Origin: Arcuatula senhousia
Lineage: Eukaryota; Mollusca; Bivalvia; Mytilida; Mytilidae
DNA length: 64,000 nt
Assembly (NCBI GenBank): GCA_963971305.1
Contig: OZ020311.1
Location: 7,130,001 to 7,194,000 of the forward strand
Direction of reading: 5' to 3'
Within the stretch, counting starts at the first letter, position 1, and each line of letters begins with the position of its first letter. Of this stretch, positions 33,501-44,161 are shown one piece after another. The position numbers and the translations under genes are program-made. A model generated the notes under the pieces. The model did no database searches. It saw nothing but the letters and a program-made list of their open reading frames with translations, and was not told where the DNA came from.

Positions 33501-36500
33501 AGTGTCAAAATTGAAAAAGTTTCATCTCAAGTCTAATTTTTTTATCTTTATAATTACAACCCTTGCATTTTACCTTCCTTCACTTACCATATGAAGGAAC
33601 AAGAAGATGCTTACCCTCTCATATCAAATCAGAAAGTTCACTATTGTTTTGACATAAGTTTGAATAGTTATAAACTTAAGTTAATCTAGAGTTGTGTATT
33701 CTTCCTATCTATTGCCATGCAAGCATTTTTTGTGAAAGGAAAATTTCACCTTTTTCTTGATAAAAGAGGTACTTTTATTTTCATGTTGTGTAATTTTCGC
33801 AAATTCATATCCAAATTGTAACTCTTCTTATCTAGACAAATATTTCACGTGTTTAAACTTTGTGCCCTGGCACTTTCAATGAAAATAACATACACTTGTA
33901 AATTAAAACACTGCAAAAAAAACCCTTTCATGTTATTTTGAACTAAAGAATTTTGTGCCTTGTTGGCTCAACTTGGCTTCTTTACAAATTACAAACTGAA
34001 CATTTTCATTTTAGGAGTAGGTTTTCCAGGCCAGATTTTAACAGTGAAAAGAAAGTTATTTAGGAAGGCATTGTACCCAGCAGGACTTGCTGTCTACCCA
34101 ACACCAGAAAATATAGCAGAAGTAACAGAAACACTAAAAGTGAGTTGTGCAACAAAAGCTAAATGTTAGAAACAGCTGTTCTGGCTGTTGTAAGTCTAGG
34201 TTCAGTAATAGGTTTTAATCATAAGTGTTATTTCAACAATATTTCGACAGTACTCTACCATAGATAAAAATACATGTAAACTGTTAGCATACAAAAAACA
34301 AAATAACTGGTAGATTTTGCAAGAATAGCCCTTGTCCTGATGGAGGGATTGGGAAGGCAGGGGGCATGGGCCATTGGCACATCAGAAATGAAAATGATCC
34401 CCTCTCATCTCTAAAATTTAGTATATAATATTAAGAAATGGTCCCTTCAAATTTTGAATTTCCATGAAAAAAGTGGTAAATGGCACTTTGCTAAAAATTC
34501 CTTCCCAATCCCTGCTGATGCTTCTCAACTTTGTTATATATATACAAATGTATTATCATTTCTCCTCAACTCCTTTTAACTTACTTAACTAAATTCATTG
34601 AAACTTGGTATGTTGCTTGTGTACCACATATACATGTAGTTATGCCTTTTACTATGAAATTTTGATCCCTAAAAATGTTTGAACCATTTTTTCCTTAGGA
34701 AATCCTAATAGATTATTGTTTCTGTTCATGATCAACTTCATTAGAATGAATACTCAGCCAAATGTAACAACACTTTGAATACCACATTGATATGTTCAAC
34801 GCTTTGAATACCACATTGATATGTTCAATGTTTTGAATACCACATTGATATGTTCAAAACTTGTTGAGGCCAAATAAATGTTCATCTAAATCAATCAAAT
34901 GGTTTTTTTTCCTTACAGAAAACTGGAGAAATAGACAAGTATAAAAATTTCTCACCATTTACTAGAAAGGTATGTTTTATTTACTGTGCATATTTTTAGC
35001 CCGCCTGTCACCAACAAGTAAATTCTATTTTTATGCAACCCTCATTTCATCAAAGAATTCTTATTCCAAAGTTTCACCAATCTGCTAATAAAAACATGGT
35101 CTAATAATAAGGTTACATGTGCTTCACGACATAAATGTATGTTTGTAGGGTTCCACTTTTGTTCTGTTCCTAAAGAGAAAACCAACAAAAATGCTGACTC
35201 CCATTTAAAAAACCCAACATATCATTGATTTGAACAAAGAAAAAATCCTGGAGAAATAACATAAATTTCATTTTTATTTTGACAAATACTCAACACTATC
35301 ATTACCATGTGATCGTTACTAATTATAGTTTGGGAAAACCCCATCTAATCATTGTTGATTACAAGATTTTAATTTTCTCTGATAATTTGAGGTATAAACT
35401 TTCAAGAAATCACAGTTATGCATTATTTCAGTTAAATCAGTGTTCTCCCTAGGTCTATATAGCACTGTGGTACCACTGTGCTATATTTTTTACCACAGTG
35501 CTATCTTGTAAAGATTTATAATAGAATGTGTTAGGACCACAGTGCTATAATTTTCAGAAAACCATGTTTTTACTGATTACCACAGTGCTATTAAAAATTT
35601 CTGGGGAGAACACTGAGTTTTTGAACCTAATTGTTCCTAACTGGTTTATAACAGGTAAAAATTACTCATATAAAACTATATTGTTCTTTAAGTGTTAGAG
35701 AAAAAGTCCAGAAAACTGAATGTATGGACTTAAGGGTAGACAAATCATTATACATAATACTTTGTTGAGTGAGTTATAAATATTCTATTATTTCAGATAC
35801 TTAAAGAAATTGTAGGTCTTAATCTGCCGATTGGAATGAATCCATCTCAGGAATGGGTGCTTGACAAGTCCCATGTAAAAGTTGCCCTTAGAAATCAGGT
35901 AGGTCCCTCATAATCTACCTAATGGAATGAATTCATCTCAGGAATGGATGCTTGACAAGTCCCATGTAAAAGTTGCCCTTAGAAATCAGGTAGGTCCTTC
36001 TTAATCTATCTAATGCAATGAATCCATCTCAGGAATGGGTGCTTTACAAGTCCCATGTAAAAGTTGCTCTTAAAAACCCAAAACAGGAAGGTCCTACTCA
36101 ATCTACCTAATGGAATGAATCCATCTCAGGAATGGACGCTTGACAAGTCCCATGTAAAATTTGCCTTTAGAAATCAGGTAGGTCCTTCTTAATCTACCTA
36201 ATGGAATGAATCCATCTCAGGAATGGACGCTTGACAAGTCCCATGTAAAAGTTGCCCTTAGAAATCAGGTAGGTCCTTCTTAATCTATCTAATGCAATGA
36301 ATCCATCTCAGGAATGGACGCTTGACAAGTCCCATGTAAAAGTTGCTCTTAGAAATCATGTAGGTCATTCTTAATCTCCCGATTGCAATGAATCCATCTC
36401 AGGAATGGATGCTTGACAAGTCCCATGTAAAAGTTGCTCTTAAAAAACCCAAAACAGGTAGGTCCTACTTAATCTACCTAATGGAATGAATCCATCTCAG

Positions 36501-39347
36501 GAATGGGTGCTTTACAAGTCCCATGTAAACGTTGCTCTTAGAAATCAGGTAGGTCCTTCTTAATCTACCTTATGGAATGAATCCATCTCAGGAATGAATA
36601 CTTGACAAGTCCCATGTAAAAGTTGCCCTTAGAAATCAGGTAGGTCCTACTCAATCTACCTAATGGAATGAATCCATCTCAGGAATGAATACTTGACAAG
36701 TCCCATGTAAAAGTTGCCCTTAGAAATCAGGTAGGTCCTACTCAATCTACCTAATGGAATGAATCCATCTCAGGAATGGGTGCTTGACAAGTCCCATGTA
36801 AAAGTTGCTCTTAGAAATCAGGTAGGTCCCTCATAATCTACCTAATGGAATGAATTCATCTCAGGAATGGATGCTTGACAAGTCCCATGTAAAAGTTGCC
36901 CTTAGAAATCAGGTAGGTCCTTTATAATCTACCTAATGCAATGAATCCATCTCAGGAATGGGTGCTTGACAAGTCAGATGTAAAAGTTGCTCTTAAAAAA
37001 CCCAAAACAGGTAGGTCCTACTCAATCTACCTAATGGAATGAATCCATCTCAGGAATGGGTGCTTTACAAGTCCCATGTAAAAGTTGCCCTTTGAAACCA
37101 GTTAGGTTCCTAGCTAATGCAATGAATCCATCTCAGGAATGGGTGCTTGACAAGTCCCATGTAAAAGTTGCCCTTAGAAATCAGGTAGGTCCTTCATAAT
37201 CTTCCTAATGGAATGAATCCATCTCAGGAATGGGTGCTTTACAAGTCCCATGTAAAAGTTGCCCTTAGAAATCAGGTAGGTCCTTCATAATCTACCTAAT
37301 GGAATGAATCCATCTCAGGAATGGGTGCTTGACAAGTCCGATGTAAAAGTTGTCCTTAGAAATCAGGTAGGTCCTTCTAATCTACCTAATGCAATGAATC
37401 CATCTCAGGAACGGGTGCTTGACAAGTCCCATGTAAAAGTTGCTCTTAAAAAACCCAAAACAGGTAGGTCCTACTCAATCTATCTAATGGAATGAATGGG
37501 TGCTGTCAAGGATTACGGCACTGAGAACAATGACTTTAACGTAATTGACGTTACTAACGTAACAATTGTCTATGTAACTCATATTGTCTTTGTAACGTAA
37601 CGTATCTATGTAAACAAGTCAAGTAGTCTTTCCAATACATGTTGAACCAAACACACGTATATTTATTCAGCGAAGTACTAACCACGCCACCAATCCCACA
37701 AAGGTGCTTAACAAGTCCCATGTAAAAGTTGCTCTTAGAAAAAAACCAAAACGGGTAGGTCCTACTTTATCTACCTAATGGCATGAATCCATCTCAGGAA
37801 TGGATGCTTTACAAAATCTTATGTTAAAGTTGCTCTTAGGATTCAGGGATGTTGAGTGTTAAATAATAATAAAATTGTTGGCCTCGATCTTTTAGGTTTT
37901 TGTTGATGATAAGCTTACCAAGGTCCCAGGTTTTACTTGCCCTAGATGTATTGTTTGTGTGAAAATCTTATTTATAAGGGCACCAGTAAAGCATAGTTAA
38001 ACCTGACATAGCACACATTTGCTCAAATAATTCAATATTCATGTCACCATTCAATGTTCTGTCTAGACATTTTTATGTGTAATCAAATGTTTTTGAGTGG
38101 ATTTGGTTATGAAGTGAAAGTCCTGGTTTTAAAAAATTGAATGTTGACTTTGGGCAGTGTAAATAATAATTTCATATGTATTTCTGGATAACTCTTTACC
38201 ACAGCCCCTTGATATTTGGTTTGCAGCATTAACATGGGATTTGGGGTCTGTACTCACCTTCTTCCAGTTAGATGAAATCTGGCCATTTTTGTCTTGATCC
38301 ATTTTGCTGTTTGTATTTTGAATATTAAAAATATTCAGTCAAAGACAGTATAATGTTATCAGAAAATCTGAAAAAGTCTAAAATGTCAGGAGTTTGTTAA
38401 ACCAAGAGACCTGAAATCAAATCCTGCCTGCGAAATCCGGCCATAAATCAAATTTCCAAGACAAACTTTTATTTTGCTGCTCTTATTTGTAGAATATTGA
38501 ATGTACCGATGAGAACAGTATAATACTACCAGAGGACCCAGTGACAGGGGTGGGAGAAATACAGTTATCTATCACAGTAAGATCTCAAATTTTAAGTTAT
38601 TGTCCTCAGGTTACATTAAAAGTATGGACATTATATGATATCCAAATAGGTATGCTAAATCTAACTTGAAAATATTTTTTTCATTTTGCTGGAAAACTTT
38701 GATTTTATTATACTTAATAGCTGTGCAAAATTTTTAAACAAATTCTGTAGAGTATTTTCAAGATATCATCCATGCACAGATAACCAGGTTACATATGGAC
38801 AGACACTAAAAAAAACTGAGGGTTACACATAATATCACACATCTTCATATAGCAATTTAAAAAGCTTGTAACGTACACTCAGTTACAGGAAGTTTTAACT
38901 TGAAAAAATAAAATTTATGTAAAGGTAGATGTTTTCCTACCAAAAGTCATTTATAACTTTTATGTTAGAAAAAAAAACACACAGCGGGTTATTTGTGTGG
39001 GGGTAAATTTTCGCTGTTTTTGTGTCATAAGGTATGTGAACATTTTTTGTGGGTTTCATTTTAACGGTTTGTGAATGCATTTGTATATGACTTCTATTAG
39101 ATGTATATTTTTGCAGGATTTATTTTCGGGATTTCCCTCGACCTGTGAAAATAAGCGAAAATTAAACCACCACGAAAAAAACTTGCTATGTGGTACTCTT
39201 CTTATATTACAGATAAACAAGATAAAGACAGTAAAGTTCCGGGCCACAGTATACCATTTACCCAAAGACGAGAGTGAGGCAGAGTCTGTGCCACAGATAA
39301 AGATATGGGGGAATAAACCCCTAGAATATGACCCATTGTTAGCATAG
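30590..39347 (+). CDS. MRPL9: Mitochondrial ribosomal protein bL9m, eight coding exons
   Basis: Exons 30590-30599, 31123-31235, 33007-33166, 34015-34139, 34919-34969, 35797-35898, 38493-38576 and 39213-39347. All junctions are GT-AG and the frame stays open (780 nt, 259 aa; human MRPL9 is 267). bL9m is a structural protein of the large mitochondrial ribosomal subunit. The N-terminus is basic with few acids apart from a start MTREF, fitting a mitochondrial import signal. The bL9 core lies at residues ~88-130: 'GVGFPGQILTVKRKL' and 'LYPAGLAVYPTPEN', the conserved bL9 G-x-x-G...V...N/K-x-L-x-P-x-G-x-A block. The C-terminal half (154-259) follows the animal mitochondrial form. Introns carry a long-TIR MITE (intron 2), a hAT-type MITE (intron 5) and a partial-exon tandem array (intron 6). 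The start sits 104 bp from the end of the CACAGTG element. The first, ten-base coding exon is the least certain; if it is wrong, translation could begin at the ATG at 31140. Confidence 0.9.
31123..31235 (+). CDS. MRPL9: MRPL9 coding exon 2
   Basis: Acceptor tttatttttcag, donor AGG|GTAGGA. Encodes the import-signal region. The next mobile element starts seven bases into the intron. Confidence 0.8.
31243..32125. mobile_element. Long-TIR MITE in MRPL9 intron 2
   Basis: The first ~67 bp (TATATATGTTCCAAACCG...) and the inverted last ~67 bp agree at roughly nine of ten positions. Both are built from repeats of accgtacg / cgtacggtc, including the perfect 18-bp palindrome GACCGTACGCGTACGGTC twice (near 31275 and 31320). 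TA-rich flanks suggest a TA-type target. No transposase. Confidence 0.75.
32126..33006. other. Rest of MRPL9 intron 2, nothing recognised
   Basis: AT-rich intron. A 'ggtgtatctagagggggct' segment near 32262 resembles a dispersed bivalve repeat edge. No gene. Confidence 0.4.
33007..33166 (+). CDS. MRPL9: MRPL9 coding exon 3
   Basis: Acceptor tttttcggtag, donor GATG|GTAAGA. Includes 'NYNVYKMVVNENQK' and 'KCLLTGMVDG', leading into the bL9 core. Confidence 0.9.
33167..34014. other. MRPL9 intron 3, ordinary
   Basis: The short shared segment 'gagatgtggaataagtgtac' near 33229 matches 28867. Otherwise nothing seen. Confidence 0.4.
34015..34139 (+). CDS. MRPL9: MRPL9 coding exon 4 (bL9 core)
   Basis: Acceptor ttcattttag, donor AAA|GTGAGT. 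Carries the diagnostic GVGFPGQ and LYPAGLAVYPTPEN segments. Confidence 0.95.
34769..34858 (+). repeat. 29-bp tandem repeat, three units (MRPL9 intron 4)
   Basis: Three near-identical units of 'ctttgaataccacattga...tatgttcaa' just before exon 5. The rest of this intron (34140-34918) shows nothing else. Confidence 0.9.
34919..34969 (+). CDS. MRPL9: MRPL9 coding exon 5
   Basis: 51 nt in phase 0 (KTGEIDKYKNFSPFTRK). Acceptor ttccttacag, donor AAG|GTATGT. Confidence 0.85.
35438..35615. mobile_element. hAT-type MITE (MRPL9 intron 5)
   Basis: 178 bp with terminal inverted repeats CAGTGTTCTCCC (35438-35449) and GGGAGAACACTG (35604-35615), and several inner CACAGTGCTAT repeats. CAGTG ends fit the hAT superfamily. 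The 8-bp flanks (AGTTAAAT and AGTTTTTG) match only partly, so the duplication has decayed or does not exist. Confidence 0.65.
35797..35898 (+). CDS. MRPL9: MRPL9 coding exon 6 (source of the tandem array)
   Basis: 102 nt in phase 0, acceptor ttatttcag, donor CAG|GTAGGT. The last ~80 nt with the donor are copied many times downstream. Only this copy has the proper acceptor and first seven codons. Confidence 0.9.
35819..37860 (+). repeat. Tandem array of a partial MRPL9 exon with its splice donor (~19 units)
   Basis: Units of about 91 bp, starting at the 3' part of exon 6 (35819-35898) plus about 11 bp of intron, repeated to 37860. Most copies keep CAG|GTAGGT; losses are visible near 36090 (CAGGAAGG), 36357 (CATGTAGG) and 37100 (CCAGTTAGG). 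A 97-98-bp variant with AAAAAACCCAAAACAG in place of GAAATCAG appears in units near 36013, 36384, 36936 and 37389. No copy has the exon's own acceptor. Copies near 36572 and 36662 would read GAA TGA, a stop. Confidence 0.95.
37499..37707. mobile_element. 199-bp insertion with 5-bp target duplication inside the exon array
   Basis: GGTGC at 37499-37503 and 37703-37707 flanks a segment running from TGTCAAGG to CCCACAAA, unrelated to the array and rich in AACGTAAC. The 5-bp duplication and TGT start suggest a solo LTR of a retrotransposon, but the end is not a clean CA and no internal region is present. Confidence 0.5.
37861..38492. other. Rest of MRPL9 intron 6
   Basis: Contains a diverged family K-like unit (about 38140-38470: 'ctggataactctttaccac', 'gaaatctggcc'). 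No exon-like sequence remains. Confidence 0.4.
38493..38576 (+). CDS. MRPL9: MRPL9 coding exon 7
   Basis: 84 nt in phase 0 (NIECTDENSIILPED ...). Acceptor gctcttatttgtag, donor ACA|GTAAGA. Confidence 0.9.
38577..39212. other. MRPL9 intron 7
   Basis: The last 250 bp (about 38980-39195) look like a decayed 'ttttcgtgg'-type MITE, akin to 45230-45407. Nothing else seen. Confidence 0.35.
39213..39347 (+). CDS. MRPL9: MRPL9 coding exon 8 and stop
   Basis: 45 codons including TAG. Acceptor cttatattacag. Ends 'IWGNKPLEYDPLLA'. Confidence 0.9.
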   Translation: MNKIKTVKFRATVYHLPKDESEAESVPQIKIWGNKPLEYDPLLA

Positions 39348-39436
39348 ATCTACATTAATAAAATATCAAAAGTCTTCACATTCTTTTTGCTTTGCTGAGG
39401 TGATTTTTGAAATCTTAGCAATACTAGATGAAATCT

Positions 39437-39714
39437 AGAAAGAAAACTATTGCTGATAGAGAAAAGTTAAATGTTCAGCTCATTTAGCTTTACAAAAGTC
39501 TCCATAGGGTCAAAGTTGTCAGATGACCCCTTAGAGGAGTTATGGCCCCTTAAAGGGGAAAAAATAGTGTTTTTGGCCTATAGAATGAAAACTATTGCTG
39601 ATAGAGAAAAGCTGTTGCTTGCTTAAATGTTCAGCTCATTTAGCTATACAAAAGTCTTCATAGGGTTTACATCAAGACCAGATGAGCGTTTCAGGCTCCT
39701 GGGAGCCTCTTGTT
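39437..39714 (-). mobile_element. Family B element fragment, copy B3
   Basis: Only the 5' part, inverted: two core units, then 'agatgagcg', the GGCTCC-TG-GGAGCC hairpin and CTTGTTA ending at 39714. It lies 90 bp past the MRPL9 stop, where a 3' UTR would be expected. Confidence 0.75.
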
Positions 39715-40670
39715 ACTTGAAGGTATATTGTCAAATTCAGATGCTCTGTCCAAAAGTTTAAAGAAAAATCATGAATTTGAAGAGAATAATATTTTTGTAT
39801 TCAATATTTTACAAAGAAGGAGTCTATGAGCCATCACTTGCTGTTTACACTGCTTTATCAAAATAGATGTACACCATTAATGATGCACATCCAATTTCAT
39901 ATTTTCTGAGAAGCAAATTGAAGGAGATTTAAAGGTTAAGCGTCATTTATGACGAAATATGTCAATTTGGTAGACAGGAAGTAGATATACCTAACTTGCA
40001 ATACAGGATCTTTTAATTAAGTGACATACAAAAACTTCAAGTTGTTATACTGAGATAACTGTAACAAAATTGTCCAATTCTTAAGCTGATATGCAGGAAG
40101 TAGATATGTGATAGACTTAAAATTGGTACTTGCAATAAAGGACTCCATATAAAATTTAAAGTGGCTTTAATGAGTAGTTTATGAAAATTTTCCACCATTA
40201 AGGTAGTACAGTGGTTTAACACTGAGCATCTTTTCTTAGAATGTCACTGATTTAAACAAAGACAAAAATACTGCTATTTAACTATTTAAAGGTTAATAAT
40301 ATGATTAAACCTTACTGTTTAATATTCATTGTATAACATTTTCCGTACTTTTTCAAGGGAGATAATTTGTATAAAATGTGTTAGAAAAATTCAGTTTTTT
40401 CCAATTTATTTTCAAAAAATGAACAGTGACCCCATGATTTTATAGTATAATTTTAAAATACTAACCAAAATGGAATTTTTGACAATATATAGCAAATATC
40501 TATCCTGTGAAACTTAAAAAATTTAATTAAAACCATTTCTCTCTATATAATCTATAAAAAATAGCCAAATTTGAACCATTTTTGAACATATTTCAACAAA
40601 ATTTAAGCACAGTGAAAATCCTATCGTACCAATTTTTTATTACTGTACTATCTTGATCACTTAATATGTA
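39715..40670. other. Non-coding stretch between convergent genes
   Basis: No gene. 40200-40654 may be a MITE: AAGGTAGTACAGT on the left and its near complement ACTGTACTATCTT on the right. Confidence 0.3.
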
Positions 40671-40671
40671 G

Positions 40672-41052
40672 TAGGCATTGCCTAAATGCGAGCATAGCTA
40701 AAAGGGACTACGTTTTGTTTATATAATGTATTTGGGGCGAGATGGTATGGGGCAATTAAGCTTCGAGACACGTTAGTTTCGTACTTGCATATAACCAAGA
40801 CGAAAAGAGCAGCTTATGAGTATTTATTATTTTAAGAATATTATTTTCTTGTAAAAAGCGCAATTTATTATTTTTTTTAAGCATTATTTCTTTTCTTATA
40901 AATTATTTTAACATTCACTCCGGCCCTGTAAAAATAATAACCCTTTCCGGACCATAAAAAATCTCAAACAGCATTAGCAAATTTCTCGCGGAAACAAATA
41001 CCGTAGAGCTCTCCACTCGAGCGGGCAGCCCGCTTGCGAGCTATGCTCGCTA
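40672..41052 (+). mobile_element. Family L short hairpin-ended element
   Basis: 5' hairpin TAGGCA-T-TGCCTA (40672-40684), then ATGCGAGCATAGC (40686-40698). A 3' hairpin GCGAGC-TAT-GCTCGC (41036-41050) is preceded by a second perfect hairpin AGCGGGC-A-GCCCGCT. The 5' motif is the reverse complement of the last arm. Only 380 bp and without an obvious tandem core. A further 5' fragment (ATGCGAGCGTAGC) lies near 52613. Confidence 0.6.
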
Positions 41053-41454
41053 TTATGTTAAAAATCTGTCGAAGTCATAAATGGCTGGATTTCGTAAAAC
41101 AGGAAGTAGGTGAGCGACAGACCTGAAATTGAATCCTGTGTTATGGGTCACCGGCCTGATGCTGTAAACAAAATATCTAGTGGCTGTGAAAAGTAGTTTC
41201 TGAGAAAAATTTACAAAAATTTCTTTCGTGACCGCCGAACATTCACCATTTTTTAACCCAGATTTTTCACTCTGTGAAATCTGACCAAAAACTGAAAATG
41301 TCTGTAAACAGGAAGCATTGATTAAAATCCCCACTTTCTTTATATAGGACTCTTCACTTATTAAAAAAAAAAAAATTATCCTCAAGCCCAACAGAGTTGG
41401 GGAGGGGATATAGCATTTGTTTTGTTCATTCGTATAAACCTACAGAATGGTTTT

Positions 41455-41826
41455 TGTGTCGCCTGCAAAGCAGAGCAGGACATAGGTGTTACTTTACAGG
41501 CGGCGGCGTTAACTTTTTGGGTAAGGTTTTATGAGCACCTCCATATCTCAAGAACTATAGGTCCTAGGTTGATTAAACTTGGTATGCATGTGCCCTAGTA
41601 GTAGCTAAGCACAGTTGCATCCCCATCTTTTGTCCTTGACCTTGATTTTCTGGTTGAGTGATTATTTTTATTGCATTTATCAGCAATGTTTAAGTTCTGT
41701 AAACACCTTTTGATCTGAGAAACTGAAAATTCTTTTAATTGCGAAATATAGTGAAAGTAAGAAAGAATTATTGTTTCTGATGGTGCTGGCAGGCAAGACA
41801 TACTTTAGTGTTAACTCTTGTTGTTT
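41455..41826 (-). mobile_element. Family C element, short diverged copy C3
   Basis: Inverted: a GTGTCGCCTGCA...GCAGGAC end and a GGCGGCGGCG tract at 41455-41515. The other end reads on the minus strand as ATGTCTTGCCTGCCAGCACCATC split by a few changes, matching the family C start. The tandem core is mostly missing. Confidence 0.6.
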
Positions 41827-41913
41827 TGCCAATAACTTAGGAACTAAACATCATAAAGGCATGTTATTTGGTCAGTGAGTACATCTTTGATAGTAACCAG
41901 CATCTGTACCAAA

Positions 41914-44126
41914 CTAGGAAAAACTGTTTTAGCACACTAAAACGGATGTCTCCCCTTCCTAAAATTGCCAAAATAACATAATTTCAACCTTTAGGTCAGA
42001 AGTCAAAGTCACAATGACATAAATTGTACAAAAAATTGCTTAAGAATTGATAGTACATCTACATTCTAAAGCCCTATGTCAAAGGATAAATAAGTATTGG
42101 TTTGGAAGGTTTTGAATGTAAAATTAGCATTTATTTGACCTTGAAGTCACAGATCAAGGTCATTAAGGTTGGCGATACATTGTTCCCATGATGACACACC
42201 ATCATGTTAATAAAATAGTAAAATTAGCATTCATTTGATCTTGAGGTCAAAGGTTAAGCTCATATGAAGGTCATTCTGGTCCGACTTACATTGTCTCATG
42301 GTGAAACATCCACATGCCAAATATCAAATCCCTATATCAAAGGATGAAATGTTATGACCAGGACACACTTTGCACATAAAATTGTCATTAATTTGACCTT
42401 GAGGTCAAAGGCAAAAAGGTCATATGTGAAGGTCATTCTGGCACCCAACACGTCTTCTTAGGGTGATATATCTACATGTCAAATATTAAAGCCCTATGTC
42501 AAAGAAAAAAAAAGTTATGGCCCAGACATGTTTTAAATGTAAAATTGCATTTATTTGATCTTGAGGTCAAGGTCAAGGTCATGTGAAAGTCATTCTGGTA
42601 CACGACACATTATCTCATGGTGGTACATCCACATGTCAAATATTAAAGCCCAATGTGAAAGAACAATAAAAAGCTTCGCTGAGCGCAGCATGATACGACC
42701 GCAACATGTTGAACCCTGTACATTTTAGGCCCAATATGGATAGTCTATTGCTCTGGACACATGCAGCCCATGGTGGACTGACAAAGGTTTTTGACACATG
42801 CTGCTCTGGTGGACTTTCGACCCAGGGGGTAAAAATATAAATTTTCAATTTTGTATTCTACTCTTGCAAAAAAATTGTCAAAATCGGACAAGAATTAAAA
42901 AAAAAAAAATTTCCGCCCCTTTTAGCCCCTTATTATGTAACAGGTGAAAAAGGGGTGGGGTTGCAAAAATAATTTCTCAAATTTGGATTCACTACTTGAC
43001 AAAAATAAACTTGCAAAAAAAATTAAAAAACAAACCAGAAATAAAAAAGTTTTGATTACGACAGCATCATACCATTATACGTCCGCAAATTTTTGCGGTC
43101 GTATAAAAACATGAAAACATGTTAATTTAGGGACTGTAATCCCTTTTGGCCCCTAATTACAAAACAAGTGAAAAAGGGGATGGTCACAAAAAATATTTTC
43201 TCAAATTTGGATTCACTACCTGACAAGAATAAACTTGCAAAAAAAAAAAATTAAAATCGGACAACAAATAAAAAAGTTTTGATTTTGGCCACATTTGGCC
43301 CCTAATTAACTAATAGGGGAAAAAAGGGGGGGTTGCAAAAATTAATTCTTAATTGTGTAAATGAGCTGAACATTTAAGCAAGCAACAGCTTCTCTCTAAC
43401 TGCTATAGTTTTCATTTCATAGGCCAAAAACATGAAAAAAACATTATTTTAGGGGCTGTAGCCCCTATAAGGGGTCATCTGACAACTTCGACTGTATGGA
43501 GTTTTTTGTAGAGCTAAATGAGCTGAACAATTAAGCAAGCAACAGCTTTTTGCTATCTGCAATAATTTTCATACTATAGGGCAAAAACATGAAAAAATGC
43601 TATTTTTCACCTTTAAGGGGCCGTAACCCCTATAAGGGGTCTTCTGACAACTTCGACCAAATGGAGACTTTTGTACAACTTTTGATCCTGAAGCAGTAGG
43701 GTGGCATCAGATTTTATCTATCCCTTATACTTTTTGAATTACAAGCCAAAAACAGTAGTCTGACCCCCCTGGTCTATTTTTAGCCACGGCGGCCATGTTT
43801 TTTTGACGAATCAGAAATTGAAACATTACTATAGTGCAGGACACCCTAATGATCAATCATACCAAGTTTCATTGAATTCTGTTCAGTAGTTTCAGAGGAG
43901 AAGATTTTAAAAAAGTTATTGTAAGAACAAACAAAAAAGTTACAATTTTGGCCCCTTTTGGCCCTTAATTTCCAAACGAAAAAAGGGGGGACTCCCAAAA
44001 TCAATCCCATCCATCCTTTAATGGTAAGAAATATCATTGTCAAATTTCATTGCATTTGGATAACTAGAACTAAAGTTATTGTGTATACACTAAAGTTAAC
44101 AGACGACGACGACAACGACAACGACA

Positions 44127-44161
<35 letters not shown>

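Noticed and set aside
35819..37500. Array units as repeated protein domains in one long exon
   Set aside because: Units contain intron sequence and frame breaks (91 bp, not a multiple of 3) and some in-frame stops, so they cannot be one open exon. Only spliced mini-exons remain possible.
37499..37707. Steamer-like retroelement LTR
   Set aside because: Length and the 5-bp duplication are compatible, but the end is not CA and I cannot compare sequences here; left as an unclassified insertion.
40200..40654. Possible MITE with AAGGTAGTACAGT ends
   Set aside because: Ends match at only about 12 of 14 positions and no clear target duplication was found; noted only in the feature text.
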